From assembly GCA_018398765.1 (NCBI GenBank), contig JAHBMJ010002790.1, forward strand, positions 52,070-95,447: a DNA stretch of 43,378 nt, written 5' to 3'. Position 1 is the first letter of the stretch, and each line of letters opens with the position of its first letter. A program made the translations under genes and the position numbers. This document shows, piece by piece, positions 11,360 through 21,289 of this stretch. The stretch comes from Chromera velia (lineage: Eukaryota > Sar > Chromeraceae). The notes under the pieces were generated by a model, which was not told where the DNA came from, made no database searches, and saw only the letters and a program-made list of their open reading frames with translations.

Positions 11360-12640
11360 GATGTTAAGGAAAGAGACACACAAAAAGGTAGAGAGAAAGG
11401 CAGACCCCATGATATGCGGATAAATAAGCAGATAGGAACGGACAGAAAAATAACAAGATTTGATTGATTGATGAAAAAGCGGGCAAAAAGGGGGTAGACA
11501 TACAGGAAAACTGAGAAATACTTTGACAAATGGAATGAATTGACAGAGAGATCCACAAATTCACTCCTACATTCCTAGCCAGCCTGACTGCTCTATTCTT
11601 GTTCACTTTTCTTTCATTTGTTTCATTCTCATCCTTCTTTAGACCACGGAGCCTATCTTTTAGACTTTTTGGATTTGACTCTCTTTTGTTGTTTTCGCCT
11701 ACTTTGGCTTGTTTTGCTTCCCCCCTCCCTCTCCTCCGGACCACTACCGGACCCTGAAGATAGAGAAGTTAGTTGATGTACACAGGGACAGACATATAAA
11801 TATACAGATATCCTCTACCCTCTGCTATAAATTCCCCTTTTCAGTGATCCATCTCGTGATAAGAAAATGATCAAAACAAAGTTTTTGCACCCAAAATTAA
11901 GTCAAAGGTGGAAAACGACAAAAATCATGAGAGGCAGACAGTCAGGCAAAGATAGTCACCCATCACCCCAAAAAGAAAGTGCTTGAACTCTAGGCTCGAA
12001 CTATCACAGAGAGATAGATCGTAGACAGAACGATAGATAAGAAAGCCCGTCAGCCAGTCAGGCAGGCAGACAGGTGGACAGAAAGATAGTCAAGCAGATC
12101 GTTAGGCAGGGAGGCACGGAGGCAGGAGAGCAGGCAGGGAGGCAGAAGAACAGGCAGTAGAAGCGCCTTTTGGGTTTTTCATCGGTTCGTGGAGAAGTGT
12201 GGTAGACGCTGGTTTCTTTTTTGCTTCGATCATTTTTGTATAGCCATCAAGACGATGAGCAGGAAGAAACGGGCACAACAGCAGATCATGACCTTCGGAT
12301 AAGCTGAAAACGAATTTGAAGATAGTTCTTCTACAACGAATTAATTAAGATTTGTCCTCAAGTTGAACCAATGTTCTTCTTACATGGTCTTTCTTGAAGA
12401 CAGTCGAGAGACAATATAATCTACCAGCATGGTCTCCTTTTGCAAGATTGATGGATACAGAGGCTGAAGCATCTTCAAAGGAGTCTTAATGAAGCATCCA
12501 TTTGAGAAAGAAGAGATAGGACAGAAGTGAAGAGAACAGATTTCGTAGAGTGGTTGCATCAATGACACACAAGACACCTTTAAGTGAGCAGAAATGCAAC
12601 CTGACCATGCATCTTTTGATGAAACTGCATGTGTTTTTTT
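11360..12640. other. Intergenic, degenerate CAGG/CAGA repeats
   Basis: It contains short CAGGCAGGCAGA-like runs near 12050-12155 and AT-rich DNA. A minus-strand basic frame ending at 11364 (with PKSLKDRLRGLKKDENE) follows a CTTCAG acceptor near 11755. It could be a terminal exon, but no upstream exon was found. Confidence 0.4.
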
Positions 12641-12644
12641 GTAG

Positions 12645-12969
12645 GCAAAGCCACGTGTAACTCGTCCTGAGGCTCTTTCAAAGCCTTCCTACGGCGCCGA
12701 ACGCCTAACCTACCACCGGGATGCACACTCCTACGGGAAAAAGTCTGGACGGGCAACTGTGAGACATGGGGAGAGGCCCCCCACATACACATTCACACAC
12801 ACATTTCGAGGTATGTACGGACTATAACGGAGGCCCATGCATGCCGGCTGGACATGCTCCTGGGCCAGTAACTCGGGGACATCCAGTGCCAATGATGGGG
12901 CCGGTGATGGGAGAAATCCAGATGGGAGGGAGCGGTCACTTTCCTTGTCCTCCACACTACTTTCCTTAA
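12645..12969 (+). CDS. Two 3' exons of an unidentified gene, Met/Pro/Gly-rich C-terminus
   Basis: Exon A, 12645-12758, has a TTTTTGTAG acceptor and a GTGAGA donor. Exon B, 12811-12969, ends at TAA. Both are phase 0 and give 38 + 52 residues. Exon A reads as a basic segment with TRPEALSKPSYGAERLTYH and HSYGKKSGRAT. Exon B is rich in Gly, Pro and Met (VPMMGPVMGEIQMGGSG) and ends HYFP. Such tails occur in RNA-binding proteins, but no domain is visible. No convincing upstream exon is present between 12160 and 12600, so this may be the end of a longer gene or a relic. Confidence 0.35.
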
Positions 12970-13020
12970 AACGAAGAGCAGGCTGGCAAAGGAGGTTAAT
13001 TGATTATGCATAAGAGAGAG

Positions 13021-13043
13021 AGGGGGGGGNGGGGGGGGGGGGG
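13021..13043. repeat. Poly-G run with an ambiguous base
   Basis: A run of about 22 G residues contains the only N that I saw, at 13030. It is a likely sequencing or assembly weak point. Confidence 0.9.
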
Positions 13044-13049
13044 AAGAAA

Positions 13050-14040
13050 GAGATAACTCGCTGGATGGAGGTAAGAACTGCAGAGATGGGAAAGGAAAGG
13101 AGAAGACATTTTGAGAACTGAGCCGTCGAAGGAATCGGTCAAGTGAAAATATGAGTCTGCTTTGATAGCGAAGTGCTTTAGGTTTCCATATAGAGGTGCA
13201 AAAACAGTGGCTGAGTAGAGTGCGTGATAACATGACTTCAAAAGGGCCAAAACACAGAAACATGAGTCACAAAAGAAATGTAAAGACGTCACATTGATAA
13301 CACTTTCAGCTTGTCATACTCCATAGCTTGGAAATTTTAAATTTCACAACAACGATGGACATAGTCTTATGACATGCCAAACTGACCAAGGTGAAACAAA
13401 CTGGGCAATCAAGAAGAAACCTCTCCAGCAACTGGAAGAGCTCAACTTGTCGGGGAACATGATGGGAATGGGGACATGAAAGCGCTATGCCTAGTCCTTT
13501 GTCTTGAGTGCCAGAGGACAAGAGAGGCTGAACTCGCTAAAGCAAACCAAAAACTATAAGACCGGAGGAACACTGTACTGCAGGCTCGCAACGGTGGTGT
13601 CAACACTGCCATCATGAGCAACAGAAACCTGTTCAAGTGAAATTTCCCGAAAAACCCTAGGAAAAACCTCATGCGTCACCCTTACGTACTACTATAGTTA
13701 GAGAGATCATAGATCGATAGTATTAGAACTAGTGTTAGAAACAGTGTCACTTTATACACTCTGTCTAGAGCATGCACTGGCTAAAAAACCAACACCTTAC
13801 CAGCCAATTTTTCTACCTTTTTTTTTTAAAAAAACAAAGGTAAAGCACAAAAATGCTAAGAATTTTTTTTATACGAAGGCTATATAGGTGAAAACCCAAG
13901 TGAAAGCTTAGACTAGAGCCTAGAAAGCCTTGTACTATGCTTTATATGACTACTATAACTACGACGCGCTATCTAGTGTGCCATTGTTCTCGGTATCGAG
14001 TTGCGAATACTTCTAACATTCGGCAAGGAAAATAATGTTT
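13050..14040. other. Intergenic with a possible LRR fragment
   Basis: The plus-strand frame near 13408-13475 reads KKPLQQLEELNLSGNMMG, the signature of a leucine-rich repeat, then stops. No other repeats or splice sites extend it, so it may be a gene relic or chance. Confidence 0.25.
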
Positions 14041-14059
14041 AGGCTAGTGTTTGTGAGAG

Positions 14060-14275
14060 TAGCCAGCCAGATAGAGAGAATCAGTCAGGGGCAAGTGAGG
14101 GCAGATAGGCAGACAGAGAGACACAGCCAGGAACGAGTGAGAGCAGCCAGCCGGACAGAGAGAATCAGTCAGGGGCGACTGGGAGCAGACAGGCAGACAG
14201 AGAGAATCAGCTAGAGGCAAGCGAGAGCAGCCAGACAAACAGGGAGAAACAGACAGGGGCGAGAGACAGAAGACA
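14060..14275. repeat. 42-bp minisatellite, about five copies
   Basis: A unit containing GAGAATCAGTCAGGGGC recurs with a 42-bp period (for example 14081, 14165 and a variant at 14207). Because 42 is a multiple of three, it gives an open repetitive frame on the minus strand that is unlikely to be a gene. Confidence 0.85.
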
Positions 14276-14394
14276 GAAAGCTAAAGAGCATACACCCACC
14301 ACCACAACCAGTCATATGCCTAACCAGACACTGACTCAAGAAGAGAGGACAACCCAATACACAAGACAGGTAGGCAGGCAGCCGCCCTTTTATC

Positions 14395-14575
14395 ATCTTC
14401 ACCTTCCTCCCCCTTTTCATCCTCCCCCTCTTCTCCCTCTTCCTCTTCCCCCTCCCCCTCCTCCTCCTCCTCGTACTCCTCCTCTTTCTCCTCCTCCTCC
14501 TCCTCCTCCTCCTTCTCCTCCTCCTTCTCCTCCTCATCTTCCTCCTCCTCCCCCTCCTCCCTCCACTCGTACCCC
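14395..14575. repeat. (CTC/CTT)n trinucleotide array
   Basis: Roughly 180 bp of CTC, CTT and CCC triplets. Poly-Pro and poly-Glu/Arg frames on the two strands are repeat translations. Confidence 0.9.
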
Positions 14576-14782
14576 CCTTCAGCTCGCCCACCAGCCCCAC
14601 CCCTTGGCGATACGCATTGCACAGCATCGTCCTCTTCAGCCGCCTTCGCGTCGGCCCGAAATAGAAGCGACTGGTTTTTCACAGCGGACAGATAGAGTAC
14701 AGGGATGGCAGCCGGAACGGAGAAGGAAAAGCAACAGCAGCAGGAGCCCGATCTCCCTGAAAGATACTGGCACCAGCTCTGA

Positions 14783-16530
14783 TATATGGATGACGTGTCC
14801 AATACCGGCTAGTTGCGCCAGCTACGAGCATGGCTGCGCGAGTTAGTCAAGAGGGGACCTACGGCAGGGTATGTAGTGGAGGTGGACAAGTTGATCTTTA
14901 CAGTGCTTCCGCAATTTATGCAGAAAGCCAAGGAGATTTTTGCAGAGTTCCCCGACCTGCAGATAGTAGAGGGGACACGTCTCCTAGGGGGGCACGTAGG
15001 CATGGACGCACACGGAGAGAAATGGATGCAAGAGAAGGTGAAGGAGTGGGCCGGAAATGTGGAGAGAGTCGCGGCAACAGCAGCAGAATTCGCCCCACAC
15101 AAAGCATATGCAGCCTGTTCCAAATCCCTGTAACACGAATGGAAGTTTGTGGCGCAGGTAGTGCCAGGGGCGGGGAGACAGATGGAGCAGCTGGAAGCAT
15201 GATCAGAGACCGCCTCATCCCCGTCCTGATGAAAGGACGACGGAATGGAGGGCCCCCCACCCAGCACGACGTATGGCTGAGAGACGTTGCCGCCCTCCTG
15301 GTCCGATTACTAGGCCTAGGCATCCCCAAACCTACCAAAACAGCGGACAGGGACTACAAGACCTCAGCCGTAGCCAGTGAAGCGATCACAGAGGCCATCC
15401 TTCCCGCGGAGAGGACATAGACGCAGACGAGCATGTGAAGAGGCGGTAGAAGGCAAGGGCAGCCCACAAAGAAGCAGTAGAGAAGGAGTGGGAGACTCTG
15501 AGGTTAGGCAGCCAGTCAAGGCAGGCAGCCAGTGAGGACCAGTGTGAGGAAGTCAGGCAGTTAAAAGAAAAGAGGCAGTCAGGATGGCTGACGGCCACCC
15601 CCCTGAAGGAACATGGAATGAATCTCAACCCAGATAAATTTTGGGATGCGATGACAATCCGATATCAGGGGAGGGTAGGGGCGGAGAAGAGCAGATGTGA
15701 GGGATGTGAGGGAAGGTGGAGTCTACAATACGCCCTTAACTGCCCAGTGGGGGGACTGCCCACGCTGTGACATGACGAAGTCAACCATACATGGGCAAGT
15801 CTAGCAGTAGAAGCATACCCCGCGGGAGCGGTTCACATAAAGGAGCCGATCATTAGGGAGGAAGGGGAGGTGCAGAGATGTCCGGCGCTAAGGGGGGACT
15901 TCCAAGTCCGGGGGGCCTATACTCCACAGAGCCTGGCAATTTTCGATACCAGGGTGATAAACCCATACGCCGCCTCGAGGGAGAAGGTGACCTGGACTCA
16001 AACCCTTTAAGCAACAGCAGAAGAAAAGAAGAGGAAACATGGGCAGGCAAGCGCGGACAAAGAGTGCGACTTCACCCCACTCATGCATGCCGCAGTTGAC
16101 AGGACGATGGAGGGGGAGGCAAAGATGTTCTTGAAGAGGGTGGCAGAGCGATTGAGTAAGAAATGGGGGCAACACGTGAGCAAGACGTGCGGCCGGATCC
16201 GAGCCCGACTGCAGATTGCCCACTTGAAAGCGGCAAGCGCGTGCATTCGGGGGATCAGAGGAGTGCAGGAGGAGGGCTGGGAGGAAGGAGGAATAGGCAG
16301 TGCGCTGGTCATGACTGAGGGATAGGAAGTACTTAGCAAATGCCGAAGAAGGCACTCGGATGGAGGAGCGTTAAGTATGAGGTCGTAAGAAAGAGAGAGC
16401 TAGCAGTGAGAGCAGTAACCAGGACAGAAGGAAGAGACGAAAGACGTATAGGCCAGATACTAGGAACAAACTTTAAGTTAATGCCCCCCTTGTGTCCAAT
16501 ATTTAAAAAAAGAAAAGAACAAGCCTGAGG
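14783..16530 (+). pseudogene. Decayed reverse-transcriptase retroelement
   Basis: The remnant starts with the RT palm motif YMDDV (14783-14797). Then follow RGPTAGYVVEVDKLIF, the GP..GY...K signature after the catalytic site, and GTRLLGGHVGMD in one frame to about 15133. The frame then shifts. Later blocks are HDVWLRDVAALLVRLLGLG near 15270, a Cys-containing ALNCPVGGLP near 15735, an [11 protein letters not shown] segment near 15940 and, near 16075-16325, [20 protein letters not shown] and [20 protein letters not shown]. The order matches the 3' half of RT polyproteins known from repetitive eukaryotic elements; the FDTRV block may be a nuclease-like domain. Several stops and frameshifts (for example TAG at 14807) make it non-functional. 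The 5' half of the RT is absent. Confidence 0.7.
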
Positions 16531-17040
16531 GATCCTAGCCGAGCTAGTCTGTCTAAATCTGTTAATTAATCTAGCAGTCAATCAATTCTCGATCAATTAA
16601 TTGCTTCTCTTTTTCTAGCTCTTTTTAAACTGTTCTACGTACTTTTTGAGCCGCAAGTCTCTAGCTTCATGAGACTGGCAAGCTCCTATGTGAGCGTCTT
16701 CTACCCCACTCACTTTATACTAAAACTATAGTAATAGAGCTAATTGTATATAAAGCAAAGGTTTGTGGCTGGGTCAGTGGGTCAACACAATCACAGGTTT
16801 TACCTCAACTCTAGCTTAAAGATACCTAAAGTTTATGTTAAATTGGATATTAAAAATATTGTTTTGAAAATTAGTTTAAAAAAATTGAAAGAAACCTCAC
16901 CATGAGAATTAAGCATGGTAAATTAAAACCACTAGCTAGCAAAAACGTTTTTGAAACTTAATTGCATTCTAGGTTTTACACTATAAATTTAAGCTCTGAA
17001 CAACAAGAACTCAGGCCAACTTCCTTTCTTTCTTTCTTTC
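16530..17040. other. AT-rich intergenic DNA
   Basis: No open frame or structured element is visible apart from a (TTTC)n run at about 17023-17044. Confidence 0.6.
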
Positions 17041-17044
17041 TTTC

Positions 17045-17294
17045 CTAGGCGATGCACAGTGATAAAAAAAAAAGAAAAAAAAAAATCTCTAGAAACCTAA
17101 CTTTGAATCTTTTTTACTTTTTTATTCTTATTCTTTTGGAAGTGCAAAACATATAACAAAAACACATCTAACTACAAAACCTACCTTTGCTAAGTTTGCT
17201 TGGATCTTTGACCACCAGACTAAAAAAAAAAAAAAAGAAAAAACAAATCTTGACATGTCTATTCTTTTTTTTTTTACCACTGTGCATCGCCTAG
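17045..17294. mobile_element. 250-bp MITE-like element with 17-bp perfect TIRs
   Basis: CTAGGCGATGCACAGTG at 17045-17061 is repeated in inverse orientation at 17278-17294. The similarity continues into the adjacent A-rich tracts, giving about 30-bp arms. The element sits inside a (TTTC)n microsatellite, which flanks both sides, so a target duplication cannot be measured. The interior is A/T-rich and non-coding. The first five bases (CTAGG) are the same as in the 7828 element. Confidence 0.7.
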
Positions 17295-18358
17295 CTTTCT
17301 TTCTTTCTTTCTTTCTTTCTTTGTTTCTTTCTTTCCTTCTTTTTTTAGACTTTTTGGAGTCTTTTCCCCTACAATCCCATAAAATTCACTAAAATCTTAA
17401 CTAAACTTGAAATCCCATAAAATTCGTTAATTCCTTCATTCATTTATTCATAAAATCCTAGTCTAAAATCCTGTAAAATCCTAGCTATAGGCTTATAAAA
17501 CATTTATTAAACAACCCGGTCTTTCCATTTGAATGAGAGAGGCCCTGAGAGGGGAACTGATTTACATTGTTTTCCTAATAAAGCTGAAAGTATGTAAAAC
17601 TCAGCCAAACTTTCTTTCTTTCTTTCTTTCTTTCTTTAGAACTTTAGAGTGTACGTAGGACCTAGATTGCATTTAATCAGCATATTTTTTTTAAAAAAAA
17701 AATAGACGACTTTAAATGGTTGTTCAAAAAAAAAAAAAATCAAGTACTAGCATACTAGCTGTCACAGTGATCGCAGTGCACAGACGTACTATAGTGCATC
17801 GGCATACAAATCTGCATATTTGCATTATACATTATATATTTGGGGCTGTTCCTGGGGCTGTTCAGACCTGTTCTTTAAAAAACTTAAATCTTATTGAGCC
17901 TCTTTCTGGCTGGTATTTCCTTTGGCCCCTTTTTTAATAGTCTAACTCGTCACTGTCACTTGTGTAACAAATGATGAACAAATTTGCCACTGCATCAACC
18001 ATGCGGGAGATCAGTGTCATCAATGCAGACATTGCCAGTGCATCCAGAACATTATGGGCTCTCTCAGCAAGTGCAGTTTTTGCGTCTCTGCCTCGATCGA
18101 CGGGTCCGACAGACATCCATGAGGCAAGGGAAGAATTGCACTTGACAAATATGGCTGATTGAATTCTTGTTTAATTATCCGAGCGACCACGAATCACGTC
18201 ACCAAGTGTTCTACGTCAGATTTATTTCAAACGCTTCACCCATGCTTACACCCACTTTCTTCATGCAGTCAAATCATCCAAGCACTTGTCCTCTCGAGAT
18301 CCTCAGATCTCCCCCCAAATACGATTATTGTTGAGTCACTGATAGGAACGATATTGAA
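17295..18358. other. AT-rich intergenic DNA; no supported gene
   Basis: TTTC runs lie at about 17296-17335 and 17609-17637. A pair of opposing frames near 17934-18162 shows no motif on either strand and is not called. Confidence 0.5.
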
Positions 18359-20671
18359 TTAATTTCCCCTCTCCAGTCGCCGGATTGCAGGGGCCGGAGT
18401 GTTCGGAGGGCCTCTCTCGAGCGTTGAATGGCGAGTCAAGAAAAGAGGAGACAGCCCTAGGCCCCCCTCTGAGCCTGACCCCCTTTCCCTGTGACCCAAA
18501 AGAGGAATAAAAACCTCAAAAAAGAATGTGCTCCCCTGCCCTCTGCCTTCACTCTCGACCCCAATCACCCCCCCTGCATGTGCCTCCACAAAACTCTTAC
18601 AAATCACCAGACCCAATCCCGTCCCCCCTCCACTTTGAAGTTCCCCTGCGCGCACCTGCCCGTAAGGACGGAACAGGGCTGCCATGTCTTCCTCACTAAG
18701 CCCTGGCCCAGTATCAGTGACGGAAATGCGCATAACGACAAACGGCATATTCTCACCCACTTCTGACGACTCCCCGCTGCTTCTGCTGGCAAACAGTGCA
18801 GCTGCCCACTGCTGAGCAGAAGTGTCCTGAGCACTCGACCTTCTTCGTGCCGTGACAACCCGAGGGGCCCCACTGACCCTAGGCACTCTCATGAGCTCTT
18901 CCTCAGACGGCATACGGATCTGACACATCAAACTTACACTCCCCTGTTTGGTGAACTTCCGCGCGTTGCTGAGGAAATTCGAGACCACCTGGTCGAGTCG
19001 AAGGAAGTCTGCCACACCTACTGGACAAGAAGCAACCAAACTCTCGACTTCTTCTCCTTCACATTCGAAATTCCAGAGAAACTTCACACCCTTCTCTGCA
19101 TCTGCCTCCGCGTGTGTGGAGGCAGCAGCTTTTAAGGGAGAGGTAGACCTGGAAAGGACTGGGGATTTATCGGTGGAACCACCGAACAGGGGTGCGGTCT
19201 GCGTCGCTATGCCCGACACCCATGCAAACAGATGCTGCTTCACAAGCACATACTGAAATCCCCCTTTTTGCAACTTCTCTAACTGCAGCACGTCATCACA
19301 CACCTTCTTCATCTTCTCGAACGAAACGGTAAGGAAACCCGTCAGTTGTTGCAGGTGTGTTGTGGACGCAACAACAGTCGACTGCAGCTGCTCATGCCCC
19401 CTGCTCTCTTCAGCGCCTTGCAGAAGGTCCTGCAGTGTTGCCTCAAGTTCTCCACTGAGCAACGTGGCCCCGGAAAGCGGATTTCTCATCTCATGCATGA
19501 TATAACTGAGAAATCGGTCCTTCAACTCCTCTGCATTCTTTCGGAGCACCACTTCCTCTCGGGCTTCCCGCAGAGTCAACACAACCAGCTGTCTCAACCC
19601 TGCTGCAACAAGCGCATAGTTCAACGCAGAGGTACCCGTAATGATCCAGAATTCCTTTACTGCCTCCCCCTGCGTCCAGTCCCCAACCAACAATGTGCAC
19701 GCGAGCCAGAAGACGGTGTCGGAGAGATTGAGGAACCAAAACTGGGCCTCGGAGAAATGGAGGCCCACGATGAAGAATTTGTTTTGGAGCGCTGCAAGAG
19801 TGCACACATATACAGAGAGTCACAAGGATGCGCATGCGTAAGGTCTCATGATGAGTTCCGCCCATCTGTGAGCTCACGTAGAAATCCCGTCAACGTGCAC
19901 CCCTTTTGCTTAACCGTTCGCGCCATGCGGCCATGCACACAAGGGTGGTAGTGGACGGGCAGCAACCGTATTGATAGCCTCAGAGGTACTACATGCTCGA
20001 AATTCATTCCTCGAAAGGGCGCGCTTTCGGCAGGACAAACACGTACACAGCCACACATCACAAAGGTAAGTCAAAAATCGGCTACACCCTTCGAACCTCT
20101 TCGAGGCACTCACCTGCCTTTCCGAAGCCGTAGAGCCTCAGGGCCTTCGAAGGAGCACTCCACAGGGAAGCACAAGCGTGCACAGACATGAAGAACAACC
20201 AGAGGCATAAGACTGTCAGTCTCTCTCTTTCGCGCGTTCTGTTGCCTCCACTGCCGTACAACACACGCGGGTTGACGGCCAGCAGCAGAACACAGATCCC
20301 GGCGCTGTACACCACAAAGGGGGCTGTGCTCAAGATTCCAGAGAGCCAGTAGAAGATCAAAGACCCGAGACCGACGGTGCCGATGGGCGTTACGGTGGGG
20401 GCCATAAACTTCAGCTGCACAAAGCTCAAAAATCGGGTACGCGCATGCCATGAACAAACAACAGTCGTCTCACACGTATACATCAAAACACGTTGCATGG
20501 TGTCAACAAACAACAGTCGTCTCACACGTATACATCAAAACACGTTGCATGGTGTCAACGAAGACCGACCTGCTTCTTGAAGCATTCAAGACGGAAGTCG
20601 TCCCCCTCCGCTGGCTTCTGTTTTCCCAAAAGCCCGCCCGAGCTCCTGCGCTTCTGTCCACATGTCGGCAT
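18359..20671 (-). CDS. Membrane-bound sensor histidine kinase (3 exons, 611 aa)
   Basis: Exons are 20671-20570, 20414-20114 and 19791-18359. They join in phase (0, then 1) and total 1836 nt. A 34-residue basic N-terminus precedes hydrophobic segments encoded by exon 2 (GTVGLGSLIFYWLSG, PFVVYSAGICVLLLAV, LTVLCLWLFFMSV) and early exon 3 (VFWLACTLLV, ALNYALVAAGL). The kinase core follows: H box YIMHEMRNPLSG with the phospho-acceptor at about His234, N box DQVVSNFLSNARKFTKQGS, G1 DTGPGLS, G2 GGGTGLGLVICKSF and a final STFFFEVFIP strand. All residues expected for ATP binding and autophosphorylation are present. No receiver or extracellular ligand domain is visible, so signal and partner are unknown. 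Acceptors are TTGTGCAG and CTTGCAG. The donor of exon 1 is a weak GTCGGT, and intron 1 carries a 52-bp tandem duplication. It is divergent from the F-box-like/OmpA-like gene across about 620 bp. Confidence 0.82.
20453..20556. repeat. 52-bp perfect tandem duplication in intron 1 of the kinase gene
   Basis: A 52-bp unit starting AACAAACAACAGTCGTCTC is present twice head to tail (20453 and 20505), apparently without a mismatch. It is therefore recent or gene-converted. It lies wholly inside the inferred intron 20415-20569. Confidence 0.9.
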
Positions 20672-20937
20672 GCGACCTTGACTGCCTCTTCTGAACTGCG
20701 GCATTCTTTGAGGTCCGATGTATGTATATAAGAGTGGCTCAATGCATCTCTGCACACTGTACAGCTTTTGTACTCATGGGAAGAACCGCGGACACGCGAG
20801 ACACGATGGATCTTTGTTGTCTTGCAGTCTTCAATGCTGCATGTCACGGCGACAGTCACGCGTTGATTAATTCTGCACTGCATTACATGCATGCATACCT
20901 CGGCCCCGCCTAAGTTGCACTAGCTATGTTGCACTGC

Positions 20938-20998
20938 ATGCATGCGCGGCCGGGGGCCGGGTCGCGCGCGGCGTGTGGGCGCGCCGCCGCGACGCACA
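20938..20998. promoter_or_regulatory. GC-rich block with inverted repeat between divergent genes
   Basis: About 60 bp of nearly pure G/C. GTCGCGCGCGGCG (20961-20973) pairs with CGCCGCCGCGAC (20982-20993) with one base difference. It stands about 290 bp from the kinase start (20671) and about 297 bp from the next gene's start (21290), close to the middle. A shared promoter element is inferred. Confidence 0.45.
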
Positions 20999-21289
20999 AA
21001 GTTTGAGTGATTTCGGTAAGAGTAATCCTGGAACTCAAACAATCAACGCAGCCGGCTGCTTCTGAGAAATTCGAGGTCTGTGTGTGAGGGTTTGCTGCTT
21101 GCTCTGCAGACTTAGTCCTCCAGCTTCGAGACGTTCCTGGAAGAACGTCAGTCTGAAATTTCAGTTCGACCTACAGCTGCCGTCTCGTCTCGTGTCGACA
21201 AAATCGCGGCCAACGAAGCCAAAGCCGCCCCCGAAGCTGTCGGGAAGAAACAGAGAGTGGCCCAGACAGATCCCTTCGTTCCAAAAGAG

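Noticed and set aside
11364-11755. Minus-strand Lys/Arg-rich frame as an rRNA-processing-type gene
   Set aside because: Only one possible terminal exon is visible, with no upstream exon or domain; composition alone is not enough.
13795-13850. Short inverted repeat around poly-T/poly-A near 13.82 kb
   Set aside because: The pairing is mostly homopolymer; there are no distinct arms or flanking duplication.
14316-14846. Poly-Pro and poly-Glu/Arg frames near 14.4-14.6 kb
   Set aside because: They are translations of the CTC/CTT triplet array.
17934-18162. Opposing 60-aa frames near 18 kb as a gene or extra kinase exon
   Set aside because: The kinase has a clear stop at 18359 and the frames show no motif.
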